Below, in pieces: positions 1-8,650 of a stretch of DNA of 64,000 nt. The stretch lies in the NCBI RefSeq assembly GCF_003990045.1, contig NZ_RZGZ01000002.1:248001-312000 (forward strand). Direction: 5' to 3'. Numbering within the stretch: position 1 is the first letter of the stretch; each line of letters opens with the position of its first letter. Under the pieces are notes generated by a model, which saw only the letters and a list, made by a program, of their open reading frames with translations, made no database searches and was not told where the DNA came from. Source of the DNA: Labedella endophytica (lineage in GTDB: Bacteria > Actinomycetota > Actinomycetes > Actinomycetales > Microbacteriaceae). A program made the translations under genes and the position numbers.

Positions 1-551
1 AAGACGTTGCCGAGAGTGGACTGGGCCGCGAGGCCGGCGATGATCGAGACGACACCGGCCGACGCGAGCAGGCTCGCTCCGATCGTGCGGACCTCGGGGA
101 AGGTCATGAGGACCGCCGACGCCCCCACGATCACGACCGCGACGAGGACGAGCCGTCGCACCATCTGGATCTGCGTGCGCACTCGGCGGGCGACGCGATT
201 GTCCGCGACGTCGATCCGGTACCGTCCGGCGGCCTGCGACAACCCGAAAGAGGCGAGCGACCCGACGAGCCACGACGCGAGAACGATCACCGCGATGAGC
301 AATGCGTGCGACGCCATCGGCCACCACGACAGGGAGGCCGGAACCGAGACCGCCGAGGCGATCCAGAGGAGTGACACGAGCACCAGGGCGCGGAAGGGCG
401 CACGGGCACTCGTGAGCAAGCCGCGAGCGGCGGGCTTGCGGCGTGAGACGCCCCTCACGACGAGCGAGGTGATCGTGACGACGGCGAGCGCCAGGGCGAC
501 GGCGACGAGCACGGCGACGCCGTACTGCAGCCAGGGGTTCCAACCGGACAT
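1..551 (-). CDS. Mechanosensitive ion channel, MscS family (5' part; cut by window edge)
   Basis: The first 183 residues are visible, and the C-terminal part lies beyond position 1. Hydrophobic segments fall at about residues 8-32, 53-70, 81-104 and 133-151. They are followed by a Gly/Ala-rich pore helix ending in AGLAAQSTLGNV (172-183), which is the conserved end of the MscS pore-lining helix. MscS channels open under membrane tension and release solutes during hypo-osmotic shock. The ATG at 549-551 is used; the gene is transcribed away from the surface-protein gene at 819. Family placement rests on the pore-helix sequence; the cytoplasmic beta domain cannot be checked here. Confidence 0.85.
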   Translation of the reverse strand, partial: MSGWNPWLQYGVAVLVAVALALAVVTITSLVVRGVSRRKPAARGLLTSARAPFRALVLVSLLWIASAVSVPASLSWWPMASHALLIAVIVLASWLVGSLASFGLSQAAGRYRIDVADNRVARRVRTQIQMVRRLVLVAVVIVGASAVLMTFPEVRTIGASLLASAGVVSIIAGLAAQSTLGNV

Positions 552-717
552 GGTCCTCCTCGGCGGATCGGTCCTCCCAGTCTAGGAAGCGGGTCCGCGC
601 GACCCTGGGCGTCACCTCCATCGAGGACGGCTCAGCCACCTCCGGCGCGGTGTCTCCCCCTGTTGCGGGGGGAGTACAGGGCTGGACGATACCGGTGCCG
701 CGGGGACGCCGCCTCCC

Positions 718-723
718 TAGCGT
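718..723 (+). promoter_or_regulatory. Possible -10 box upstream of the LAVTG surface protein
   Basis: TAGCGT fits the TAnnnT -10 pattern seen elsewhere in this window and lies about 95 nt before the GTG start at 819. No convincing -35 box is visible. A small GC hairpin (CTCCCCC / GGGGGGAG) lies just upstream, near 653-673. The rest of 552-818 shows no gene. Confidence 0.3.
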
Positions 724-818
724 GGCATCACACCGACCCGGTCTCCGGCCGTCGTCCACGTCGCCCCTCCGGCCGACGGGCCGCCGTACCGGATCCGCTC
801 GACACGAAATGAGGCCCC

Positions 819-2765
819 GTGCGCTCGCACACCCCACCCCGACGTCGCCGCTCGATCGTCCCGACCCTCGCCGTGGCCGCGGTCGGCTCCCTCCTCCTCG
901 GCATCGGCGGAGCGCTCCCCGCGTCCGCCGCCGTCCTCCCTGGCGTCATCCGTGACGTGACCGTGAGCCCGACCGATCCGAGTCTCGGCACCCAGGTGAC
1001 GACCGACATCGACTGGTGCGTCCCCGACGGGACGCAAGCCGGCGATACGTTCTCCCTGACGCTCAGCGAATACCTCCGGAGCCTTCCCCCCGGTTTCACC
1101 CTCACGGATCCAGCCGACGACACCCAGGTCGTCGCGACTGCCGTCATCTCGACGACCGACCCCGCCGTCGTGACGTTCACGATGACCGAGTACGCGGAGA
1201 CCCACTCCAACGTCTGCGGCTCGGCCTTCATCCGGTCCGGCTTCGACAACGGTCTCACCCCCGGCGAGACCGTCCCGTTCGAGTCCGAGGCGAACGACGG
1301 GACGCGCTTCGTGACGGACGTGACACCGCGTGGAGGCGGAGACGGACCGTCCGGTGACGTCGACGAGGCGTTCAAGTTCGGCCGCCTCTCCGACGATCAG
1401 GGGCACACCGATCCGAACGACGCCGTGCAGTGGTACGTGGTGACGCCGCGTGGTCCCCTCACGAGCGTCGTGCTGAGCGACGACCCCCCTGCCGGCATGA
1501 ACGTCGACTGTACGAGCATCGACCTGCTGCAGGGGGAACGGACCGCAACGAACATCGGCGGCACGTTCACCCGGCCGACCGTCATCGTGGACGTGCAGTG
1601 CACCGCCGACGCCGTCTCGGTGACGGTCGGCCCCATCCCGGAGGGTCAGGCCGTGCGGCTCGGGTTCAAGATCGACCTCGACGAGGCCACCGGCCCGGAG
1701 GGCCACGAGTTCTCGAACACGGCGAACGTCGTCTCGACCGAGCCGGGTGGCGGCGTGCGCACGGACAACCCATCGCGCACCATCGTCAGCGCGACCGGCG
1801 GCGGTGGCGGTGAGGGTGACGACCAGCCTTCCGTCGACATCGAGAAGTGGGCGACGGAGGACGGTGCCGCCGACGGCGACTTCGACGCAGAACCGGGAAA
1901 GCGCGTCGACGTCGGCACGCCCGTTCCCGTCACGATGACGATCACGAACGACGGCGACGATGCGCTCGAGGACGTCGACGTGATCGATGCGACCGTGTCC
2001 GGCCCGGAGATGACAGGCCTGACGTGCGACTTCTCGGCGCTCGGCGGCCCGGCGACGGGAACGACGTGGGACGGACCCTTCGCCGTCGGCGACTCGTTCG
2101 AGTGCACGGGCACCGTCCCCGCGATGGAACCGGCGACACTCCACACGAATGTCGCGACCGTCACCGGGACCGGCGCGGCCTCCGGCACCGGAGTGACCGA
2201 CGAGGACCCGTTCAACACCACCACTCCCCCCGTCCCTTCGATCGACATCGAGAAGTGGGCGACGGAGGACGGCTACCCGGCCGGTGACTTCGACCAGCTC
2301 CCCGGCAAGGCCGTGGGCGTCGACTCTCCCGTCGGCGTGACGTTCACGATCACCAACACGGGCGAGGAAACGCTCGCGGACGTGACCGTCGGCGACACGA
2401 CGGACACCGGTCCCGACGTCACGGGTCTCTCGTGCGACTTCTCTCCCCTCGGTGGCCCCGCGACGGGCACGTCGTGGTCGGGACCGTTCGAGATCGGCGA
2501 CGCGTTCGAATGCACGGGGACCGTTCCCGGCATGGCCGTCGGCGGAGTCCACTCCGACACGGCCGACGTCAGCGGCGTGGGTGTCGAGAGCGGGACAGCC
2601 GTGGGCGACGAGGACCCGTTCCACGTCACGACGCGGCCGCCGGCCGGCGGTCTTGCGGTGACCGGTACGGAGGGCGCCCTGACCATGGCGGGCCTCGCGC
2701 TCGGACTGCTCCTCGTGGGGGCGTCGGCGTTCGTCGTCCGACGACGCGGAACCGTCCGCGACTGA
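819..2765 (+). CDS. Secreted, cell-wall-sorted surface protein with two 136-residue repeats and an LAVTG signal
   Basis: The protein has 648 residues. An Arg-rich signal peptide with a hydrophobic core runs to about residue 37 and ends in an ASA-type cleavage site. The middle is rich in Asp, Thr and Val and looks like beta-sandwich adhesin or isopeptide modules. Two near-identical repeats start at nt 1833 and 2241 (period 408 nt, 136 aa); each opens with an IEKWATEDG motif and holds one extracellular Cys pair region. The C-terminus has LAVTG at residues 612-616, then a hydrophobic helix (about 624-641) and an RRR tail. LAxTG is the motif recognised by class E sortases of actinobacteria. GTG start; GAGG lies 4 nt upstream. 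No sortase is encoded in the window. The ligand or role (adhesion or cell-surface structure) is unknown. Confidence 0.85.
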   Translation: MRSHTPPRRRRSIVPTLAVAAVGSLLLGIGGALPASAAVLPGVIRDVTVSPTDPSLGTQVTTDIDWCVPDGTQAGDTFSLTLSEYLRSLPPGFTLTDPADDTQVVATAVISTTDPAVVTFTMTEYAETHSNVCGSAFIRSGFDNGLTPGETVPFESEANDGTRFVTDVTPRGGGDGPSGDVDEAFKFGRLSDDQGHTDPNDAVQWYVVTPRGPLTSVVLSDDPPAGMNVDCTSIDLLQGERTATNIGGTFTRPTVIVDVQCTADAVSVTVGPIPEGQAVRLGFKIDLDEATGPEGHEFSNTANVVSTEPGGGVRTDNPSRTIVSATGGGGGEGDDQPSVDIEKWATEDGAADGDFDAEPGKRVDVGTPVPVTMTITNDGDDALEDVDVIDATVSGPEMTGLTCDFSALGGPATGTTWDGPFAVGDSFECTGTVPAMEPATLHTNVATVTGTGAASGTGVTDEDPFNTTTPPVPSIDIEKWATEDGYPAGDFDQLPGKAVGVDSPVGVTFTITNTGEETLADVTVGDTTDTGPDVTGLSCDFSPLGGPATGTSWSGPFEIGDAFECTGTVPGMAVGGVHSDTADVSGVGVESGTAVGDEDPFHVTTRPPAGGLAVTGTEGALTMAGLALGLLLVGASAFVVRRRGTVRD

Positions 2766-2784
2766 TCTCGGCTGACCGCGGCTC

Positions 2785-2821
2785 GGCCCCGCCGTCGCTC
2801 CCCGGAGTCGACGGCGGGGCC
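2785..2821 (+). terminator. GC-rich hairpin after the surface-protein gene
   Basis: Perfect 13-bp arms GGCCCCGCCGTCG (2785-2797) and CGACGGCGGGGCC (2809-2821) enclose an 11-nt loop, 20 nt after the stop codon. There is no U tract, which is common for actinobacterial terminators. Confidence 0.6.
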
Positions 2822-2939
2822 CGTCCGCGTCGCGACGTCGTCGTCGGGCGGCCGAGGCCGACCGCTCGAATGGGATGTCCAGGTGTCATGGGTAGTCTCG
2901 TCGGAGCCGCCGACCATCCCCGACACGGAAACTCTCGAC

Positions 2940-3611
2940 ATGACCCTCACGACCTCGACGGGATCCGGCGACTCCTCCGGTTCGTTCCTGTCCGCCTTCT
3001 CCGACTGGGCGGTCAGCCTCATGGAGACGATCGGCGCTCCCGGCGCCGGGATCGCCGTGGCGCTGGAGAACCTCTTCCCCCCGCTGCCGAGCGAGGTCAT
3101 CCTGCCGCTCGCCGGGTTCACCGCCAGCCGCGGGAGCTTCACGATCGTCGAGGCGATCTTCTGGACCACACTCGGCTCGGTCGTCGGCGCCCTCGCCCTC
3201 TACGGGATCGGTGCGGCGCTCGGTCGGAACCGGATGCGCCGGATCGCCGCGAAGCTTCCGCTCGTGCAGGTGCAGGACGTCGACCGCACCGAGGCGTGGT
3301 TCGAGCGCCACGGGTACAAGGCCGTGTTCTTCGGACGGATGATCCCCATCTTCCGCAGCATGATCTCGATACCCGCCGGGGTCGAACGCATGCACCTCGG
3401 CCTCTTCACTCTCCTGACGCTCGCCGGCAGCCTGTTGTGGAACTCCCTCTTCGTCGGCGCGGGATTCCTCCTCGGGGAGAACTGGCACGTGGTCGAGGAG
3501 TACGCGGGTATCTTCCAGACGATCGTCATCGTCGTCGTGGTGGTCGCGGTGGTCTGGTGGGTCATCAAGCGCATCCGGACCCTTCGCCGAAGGGACGCAG
3601 AGAGCGCATAA
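2940..3611 (+). CDS. DedA family (VTT domain) membrane protein
   Basis: The 223-residue membrane protein has the DedA/SNARE-associated signature: a LENLFPPLPSEVILPLAG segment, then a re-entrant region with a conserved FFGRMIPIFRSMISIPAG motif, and a C-terminal hydrophobic helix (IVIVVVVVAVVWW) followed by a basic tail. DedA proteins are thought to act as proton-dependent lipid transporters or scramblases and to support envelope homeostasis. I chose ATG 2940 because GGAAA lies just upstream; an in-frame ATG at 2883 would add 19 polar residues. The next gene starts 8 nt after the stop, from its own promoter that overlaps this stop codon. Confidence 0.85.
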   Translation: MTLTTSTGSGDSSGSFLSAFSDWAVSLMETIGAPGAGIAVALENLFPPLPSEVILPLAGFTASRGSFTIVEAIFWTTLGSVVGALALYGIGAALGRNRMRRIAAKLPLVQVQDVDRTEAWFERHGYKAVFFGRMIPIFRSMISIPAGVERMHLGLFTLLTLAGSLLWNSLFVGAGFLLGENWHVVEEYAGIFQTIVIVVVVVAVVWWVIKRIRTLRRRDAESA

Positions 3612-3612
3612 T
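3607..3612 (+). promoter_or_regulatory. Leaderless-type -10 box for the GCS2-like ligase
   Basis: CATAAT is followed by exactly 6 nt and the GTG start at 3619, the spacing of leaderless actinobacterial transcripts. It overlaps the TAA stop of the DedA gene. Confidence 0.45.
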
Positions 3613-3618
3613 CGGCGT

Positions 3619-4713
3619 GTGAGGAAGATCGGCGTCGAAGAAGAGCTGCTGCTCGTCCACCCCGTGGACGGACGACCGCTCGCGCTGTCCGAGCGGGCGC
3701 TCGCGGACGGACACGCGGACCATCTGCAGTCGGAACTGCAGCAGGAGATGATCGAGATCGCGACCGCGCCGATGCGCGGACTGGCGGATCTCGAAGCCGA
3801 TCTCCGCGGGCACCGACGACGGGCCGACGATCGCGCCCGCAGTCTCGGGGCCCGCACGGTCGCGGTCGCATCCTCCCCCGTCCCCGTGGAACCTCACCCG
3901 AGCCGAGGCGCCCGCTACGACTGGATCGCCGACCGCTTCGGCGTCACGGCCCGGCGCACGATGGTCTGCGGCTGTCACGTGCACGTCGACGTCGGGAGCA
4001 GGGAAGAGGGAGTCGCGGTCCTCGACAGGATCCGCGTCTGGCTCGCGGTCCTGACCGCGCTGAGTGCCAACTCGCCGTTCCACGGTGGCCTCGACACGGG
4101 CTATGCGAGCTACCGTTCGCAGGTCTGGAGCCGGTGGCCGTCGGCGGGAGCCCTCCCCGTGCTCGGGAGCGTGGAAGCGCTCGACGCCTTCGAACGGGAA
4201 CTGCTCGCGAGCGGGGTCCTCCTCGACCGGGGCATGCTCTACTTCGACGTGCGACTGTCGGACCGCTACCCGACGATCGAGGTGCGTGTCGCCGACGTCT
4301 GCATGGATCTCGGCGACACCGTGACGATCGCGGCCCTCGTCCGCGCCCTCGTGGAGACGGCGGCGGCGGAGTGGAGGTCGGGGGCCGCGCCTCCGGTCCG
4401 CTCCGCCGCTGCGCTGCGGCTGGCATCCTGGCGTGCGTCCGCCGAGGGGATCGACGGTTCGCTCGTCCACCCCCTCACCGGGGAGCCTGCACTCGCGATC
4501 GATGTCGTCGACGCCCTCCTCCGTCATACGAGCGAGGCCCTCGACGCGACGGGAGATCGACAGCGCGTCGAGAGCGGCGTCGCCGACATCCTCCGTCGGG
4601 GAACCGGCTCCGAGCGGCAGCGAGCGGTGCACGCGCGCGAAGGATCGCTCTCCGCTGTGATGCTCGACGCGGTCGAGATCACGGCTGGCCGCATCCCCAT
4701 GGGGCCCCTCTGA
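3619..4713 (+). CDS. Carboxylate-amine ligase, YbdK/GCS2 family
   Basis: The 364 residues show the glutamate-cysteine ligase type 2 fold: an N-terminal IGVEEELLLV motif, QSELQQEMIEIATAP, a CGCHVHVDV segment with metal-binding character, and SDRYPTIEVRVADVCMD near the C-terminal third. Family members catalyse ATP-dependent gamma-glutamyl ligation, but many YbdK proteins have no proven physiological substrate. An organism that uses mycothiol does not need glutathione, so the acceptor here is open. The GTG start is supported by a CATAAT -10 box 6 nt upstream. No thiol-biosynthesis gene is adjacent. Confidence 0.85.
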   Translation: MRKIGVEEELLLVHPVDGRPLALSERALADGHADHLQSELQQEMIEIATAPMRGLADLEADLRGHRRRADDRARSLGARTVAVASSPVPVEPHPSRGARYDWIADRFGVTARRTMVCGCHVHVDVGSREEGVAVLDRIRVWLAVLTALSANSPFHGGLDTGYASYRSQVWSRWPSAGALPVLGSVEALDAFERELLASGVLLDRGMLYFDVRLSDRYPTIEVRVADVCMDLGDTVTIAALVRALVETAAAEWRSGAAPPVRSAAALRLASWRASAEGIDGSLVHPLTGEPALAIDVVDALLRHTSEALDATGDRQRVESGVADILRRGTGSERQRAVHAREGSLSAVMLDAVEITAGRIPMGPL

Positions 4714-4795
4714 ACCACCGGATCCGACTGCTACAGTCGCTCTCGATGTCGCGGTCGCGTCCGGGCCGTGATCCGTCCACGACACCGGGAGCGCC

Positions 4796-5467
4796 ATGAA
4801 ATCCAGCCTGTTCGAGCCGAGCAACAACGAGATCACGACGAACGAGTGGATGTCGTTGCAGAACGAGTACATGCTCAAGGCGCGGATCTATCCCCAGTAC
4901 GACCTGATCGCCCAGAAGGGTGCGATGGTCGCCTACCAGGGCGACGTCACCTTCGCGCACGAGGGCTCGCGCGACGTCGGCCAGTTCCTCAAGAAGATGA
5001 TGTCCTCCGACGACCAGCCGCTCATGCGTCTCTCGGGGGACGGCGAGGTCTTCCTCGCGAGCTACAAGGCGAACGTCCACCTGATCCAGCTCGAGAACGA
5101 CGCCATCACGATCAACGGACGGAACCTGCTCGCATTCCAGTCGAGCCTGCAGTACGACCTCAACCGCGTCCAGGGCGCCGGCATGCTCACGGGTGGGATG
5201 TGGAACACGACCATCCACGGCGTCGGCACCGCGGCCGTCGTGACGCAGGGGCCCCCGGTCATCCTCGACTGCTCGCAGCAGCCGACCTTCACGGACATGC
5301 AGGCGACCATCGCGTGGTCTGCGAACATCAGCCCCACCATCAAGTCGTCGATGTCGGCCGGCGCCCTCATCGGCCGCGGGAGCGGCGAGGCGTTCCAGTA
5401 CGCCTTCCACGGCCCCGGCTGGGTGATCGTGCAGCCGTCGGAGCTCTCCTTCGCCCCGGTGGCCTGA
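4796..5467 (+). CDS. AIM24 family protein
   Basis: The 223 residues show the AIM24/TRAP-like beta-rich fold with many Gly turns. Typical segments are MVAYQGDVTF, LMRLSGDGEVFLA, LLAFQSSLQYDL and GSGEAFQYAFHGPGWVIVQPSE. It is predicted to be a soluble jelly-roll protein. The family is named after a mitochondrial protein; its bacterial role is not established. A TACAGT box lies at about 4732, 58 nt before the ATG. The gene converges on the HelR-like gene, and the two share the terminator at 5505-5538. Confidence 0.8.
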   Translation: MKSSLFEPSNNEITTNEWMSLQNEYMLKARIYPQYDLIAQKGAMVAYQGDVTFAHEGSRDVGQFLKKMMSSDDQPLMRLSGDGEVFLASYKANVHLIQLENDAITINGRNLLAFQSSLQYDLNRVQGAGMLTGGMWNTTIHGVGTAAVVTQGPPVILDCSQQPTFTDMQATIAWSANISPTIKSSMSAGALIGRGSGEAFQYAFHGPGWVIVQPSELSFAPVA

Positions 5468-5504
5468 GCAGGCCGGAACGGCCGATCCGACCCGATATGA
5501 GAAC

Positions 5505-5538
5505 GGAGTCGGTGCGCGTCGATGCGCGCACCGACTCC
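5505..5538. terminator. Bidirectional terminator between convergent genes
   Basis: A perfect 14-bp stem, GGAGTCGGTGCGCG (5505-5518) and CGCGCACCGACTCC (5525-5538), has a 6-nt loop. It lies between the stop of the AIM24 gene and the stop of the HelR-like gene. Confidence 0.75.
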
Positions 5539-5542
5539 GACT

Positions 5543-7756
5543 TCATGCCCCCGAGGTGAGTTCCGTCGGCAGCGGCGTCGAGTGCAGGATGGCGAGCCGC
5601 TGCGTCGCGCGGGTGAGCGCCACGTAGAGTTCGCGCGATTCGGCGACGCCACGTTCCGAGCGCCACCCGGGCTCCACGAGGACGACCTCGTCGAACTCGA
5701 GTCCCTTGGCATCGCGGGGCGAACCGAACCACAGGCGTTTCCGGTCGGACTCCCCCATGCCATCGATGGCCGAACGCAACCGCGGGAGCAGTTCCGCGTC
5801 GGCGATCACGGCGAACGTGCCCTCCGAGCCCTCGAGGAACCGGTCGGCGCGAACGCGGATCTCCTCCCCCATGGCGTCGTAGCCGACGCGCCGGATCTCG
5901 GGTTCCTCTCCGGCCGAACGGATCGACGTCGGGGCCGACTGCCGGGGATCGATGTGGGCGAGGACGCGGGCGGCCAGGTCCATGACCTCGGACGGCGTCC
6001 GGTAGTTCACCGTGAGGTCCTCGCGGCGGTAGCTCCGCAGCTGCGGGCGCAGGAGCGTGTCCCAGTCGGACCCGTGGGCGGCCGAGCTCTGGTTGATGTC
6101 GCCGACGAGCGTGAACGAGCGCGACGGGCAGCGGCGCACGAGGGCCCGGAGCGCGAGGGGCGTGAGCTCCTGAGCCTCGTCGACGATGACGTGGCCGTAT
6201 GTCCAGCCGGATTCGCTCTCGGCCCGCTCGGCGACCGTGCTGCGATCGTCGAACCGCTGGCGCGCGGCGAGCTGCTCCGCGCTCACCCCGGTGTCCTCCG
6301 AGCCGTCGTCGTCGGTCGTCGTGTCCGTGTAGAGGTCGAGAACGCCCTGCGCGTATTCGAGCTCCCTCTCACGTTCGGCGCGCTCCCGCGCACGTGCCCG
6401 CATCGCCGGGCGTGGGTCCTCTCCGAGGAGCGCGGCCGCCTCGTCCAGCAGTGGGATGTCGGAGACCGACCAGCCCTCCTCGGACGTGCGGACGAGGAGG
6501 GCGCGGTCCGCGTCGTCGAGCATGGGGGCGCACGCGGCCAGGAGCTTCGGGTCGCGCAGCAGCTCGTCGACGAGGTCCTCTGGGCTGACGATCGGCCAGA
6601 GTTCGTCGATCGCGGCCGCGAGGCGGTCGTCGAGCGCGAGCTCGTCCGCGAAGTCCGCGATGTCCTCCGGGTCGACGTCGACCTCCACGCTCCGGCCCGC
6701 GGTGGAGAGCAGCTGGCGGGCCACGAGCTCGCGGAACACGCGCTCGAAGGTGGGACGCGATTCGTTGTGCGATTTCCGCGTCCGGCGCATCCGCGTGCGG
6801 AGTGCGGCGAGGTCACGCCCGTCGATCCGGACGGTCTGATCCGACTCGAGCGTGATCACGTAGGGAGCCCGCACGGGGATCTCCCGACGGCGTACCGCGT
6901 TCTCGACGACCTTCGCGAGGTCGAGGCGCCCCTTGACCTCGGCGACGTCCCGTTCGTCCTCCCGATGCGCGACGACGCCGGGGAGGAGGGTGTGGAGCGA
7001 CGTGAGCACGACGCTGTCCTCGCCGAGGGACGGGAGGACCTCGCTGATGTAGCGCAGGAAGTCCGGGTTCGGGCCGACGATCAGCACGCCCTCTCGACTG
7101 AGCCGGTCGCGGTGCTCGTACAGGACGTAGGCGGCGCGGTGCAGCGCGACCGCCGTCTTGCCCGTGCCGGGACCACCTTGGACGACCAGGGCCCCGCGGA
7201 GCTCGGCCCGGATGATGCGGTCCTGCTCGCCCTGGATCGTCGCGACGATGTCCGTCATGCGGTCGGTCCGGTGCTGGGAGACGGCCGCCATGAGCGCCGA
7301 GGGCCCCATCGGGGCGGCGTCACGGGACGCCGTGAGGGACAGCTCCTCCGGGACGACGCTCGAGACGCGCCATCCCCGGGTGCCGACCGTCGAGCGCACG
7401 TCGACCCCGTCGGGGTGCAGCGGTGTCGCCGTGTAGAACGACCGCGACAGCGGCGCCCGCCAGTCGACGAGCAGCGGGTCGCGCGATTCGGGATCGAACA
7501 GTCCCATCCGCCCGATGAACCACTCGGACCCGTCCGCCATGTCGAGGTGGCCGAAGAGCAGGCCCCCTCCCGCGTTCTCGAATCGGCTCAGCTGCTTCCG
7601 GTGATGATCGGCCCGCGCGTCACGGTCCCACAACTCCACGGCGTCCCCGGTCTCCCGCAGCACGGACGCGAGGCGATCGCGTTCGGATGCGACGAGGTCG
7701 GCGACGGTACGACGGATGGTGTCGAGTCGGGTCTGGGCTGCGGGCGTATCGAGAAT
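5543..7756 (-). CDS. helR: HelR/HelD-type RNA polymerase-associated UvrD-like ATPase
   Basis: The protein belongs to the HelD/HelR branch of UvrD-like ATPases, which remove or recycle stalled RNA polymerase; in actinobacteria HelR is linked to rifamycin tolerance. Visible features are GLLFGHLDMADG and LLVDWRAPLSRSFY near the N-terminus, Walker A GGPGTGKTAVALH, HVIVDEAQELTPLALRAL (motif II), LVGDINQSSAA (motif III), LTVNYRTPSEVMD, DAKGLEFDEVVLV and a C-terminal LYVALTRATQRL (motif VI). The first standard start codon is GTG 7663 (706 aa). It would cut off a coiled-coil stretch that stays in frame for 31 more codons up to a stop. The coordinates given use ATT 7754-7756, preceded by GAAGGA at 8-nt spacing. 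If only standard starts are allowed, use 5543-7663. Confidence 0.75.
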   Translation of the reverse strand: MLDTPAAQTRLDTIRRTVADLVASERDRLASVLRETGDAVELWDRDARADHHRKQLSRFENAGGGLLFGHLDMADGSEWFIGRMGLFDPESRDPLLVDWRAPLSRSFYTATPLHPDGVDVRSTVGTRGWRVSSVVPEELSLTASRDAAPMGPSALMAAVSQHRTDRMTDIVATIQGEQDRIIRAELRGALVVQGGPGTGKTAVALHRAAYVLYEHRDRLSREGVLIVGPNPDFLRYISEVLPSLGEDSVVLTSLHTLLPGVVAHREDERDVAEVKGRLDLAKVVENAVRRREIPVRAPYVITLESDQTVRIDGRDLAALRTRMRRTRKSHNESRPTFERVFRELVARQLLSTAGRSVEVDVDPEDIADFADELALDDRLAAAIDELWPIVSPEDLVDELLRDPKLLAACAPMLDDADRALLVRTSEEGWSVSDIPLLDEAAALLGEDPRPAMRARARERAERERELEYAQGVLDLYTDTTTDDDGSEDTGVSAEQLAARQRFDDRSTVAERAESESGWTYGHVIVDEAQELTPLALRALVRRCPSRSFTLVGDINQSSAAHGSDWDTLLRPQLRSYRREDLTVNYRTPSEVMDLAARVLAHIDPRQSAPTSIRSAGEEPEIRRVGYDAMGEEIRVRADRFLEGSEGTFAVIADAELLPRLRSAIDGMGESDRKRLWFGSPRDAKGLEFDEVVLVEPGWRSERGVAESRELYVALTRATQRLAILHSTPLPTELTSGA

Positions 7757-7818
7757 CGGTGCGGTCCTTCATGCGTTCGGGTGACACGACCCCTCCGCGT
7801 GGAACGGGCCGGAGAATC

Positions 7819-7824
7819 AGGATA
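7819..7824 (-). promoter_or_regulatory. Possible -10 box of the HelR-like gene
   Basis: Read on the minus strand this is TATCCT (TAnnnT), about 62 nt upstream of the proposed ATT start, within the small palindrome GGATTTATCC. No clear -35 box is visible. Confidence 0.3.
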
Positions 7825-7885
7825 AATCCTCCGCGAGCCCGTCGTGCACACACGAGCAGGGGCTTGCGGACTCCGGCCGCCGTGG

Positions 7886-8575
7886 TCAGCCGACCGAACG
7901 CACCAGCTCGCCGATCGGACCGTCGTCGAGGCCGTCGAGGACCTCCGCGACGCTGTCGTAGACGACCACGGCGCCCACGTCGCGGAGTTCGTCCGACGAC
8001 ATCCCTCCCGTGAGCACCCCCACGAACGTCACCCCGGCCCGACGGGCGGCGATGCCGTCCCAGCGGGCGTCGCCGATCATCACGGCACGCTCGGCCGGGA
8101 CGCCGGCCTTCTCGAGCGCGACCTGGATGACGTCCAATTCGGGCTTCGCGGTCTCGACGTCCTCAGACGAGGTCACGGCGTAGACGCTCTCGTCGACATC
8201 GAGGACACGCAGGAGCTGCTCGAGTTCGTTTCCGGGAGCGGACGTCGCGAGGACGACACGAACACCGTCCCCCGTGAGGCGCGCGAGGAGCTCGCGCCCG
8301 CCGTGGATGGGACGAAGGCGGTCGATCGATCGCTCGTAGTGCGCGGAATGCTTCGCCTTCGCCTCATCGCGCAGCTCGTCGACGCGGTCGGCGAGGAGCT
8401 CGTCGAGCAGTTTCGCCGAATCGAGTCCGATCCCGCGGTGGATCCGCCAGGTATCGACATCGACGCCCATCTCAGCGAACGTGCGGCTCCAGCTGTCGAC
8501 GTGGAGATAGTTGGAGTCGACGAGGGTGCCGTCGATGTCGAAGAGGACGGCGATGGGCGAGGCGTTGTCGGTCAT
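7886..8575 (-). CDS. HAD-superfamily phosphatase (phosphoglycolate-phosphatase-like)
   Basis: The 229-residue HAD subfamily IA hydrolase has all four motifs: FDIDGTLVDS (I, about residues 12-21), LATSAPG (II), the Lys in TAKPELD (III) and MIGDARWDG (IV). The helical cap, rich in Glu and Arg, lies between motifs I and II (residues 25-95). Such enzymes dephosphorylate small sugar phosphates or phosphoglycolate; the substrate cannot be read from sequence. It stands alone, downstream of the MarP gene on the same strand (75-nt gap). Confidence 0.85.
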   Translation of the reverse strand: MTDNASPIAVLFDIDGTLVDSNYLHVDSWSRTFAEMGVDVDTWRIHRGIGLDSAKLLDELLADRVDELRDEAKAKHSAHYERSIDRLRPIHGGRELLARLTGDGVRVVLATSAPGNELEQLLRVLDVDESVYAVTSSEDVETAKPELDVIQVALEKAGVPAERAVMIGDARWDGIAARRAGVTFVGVLTGGMSSDELRDVGAVVVYDSVAEVLDGLDDGPIGELVRSVG

Positions 8576-8650
8576 CGTTCCAGTCTGTCGGTCAGCCCGG
8601 AACCGAGGAAAGGGCTGGCTTTCCGACGACGTCCACGCGATGCCCCTTCC

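Noticed and set aside
231-260. GACAACCCGAAAGAGGC in the MscS gene resembles part of the repeat array at 15363-15380
   Set aside because: It encodes an ordinary stretch of the channel and lacks the rest of the repeat unit; chance similarity is likely.
717-2624. A 635-codon open frame on the minus strand opposite the LAVTG protein
   Set aside because: Its translation is Arg/Gly/Asp-rich without any domain, as expected for the antisense of a GC-rich coding region; the plus frame has a signal peptide, repeats and sorting motif.
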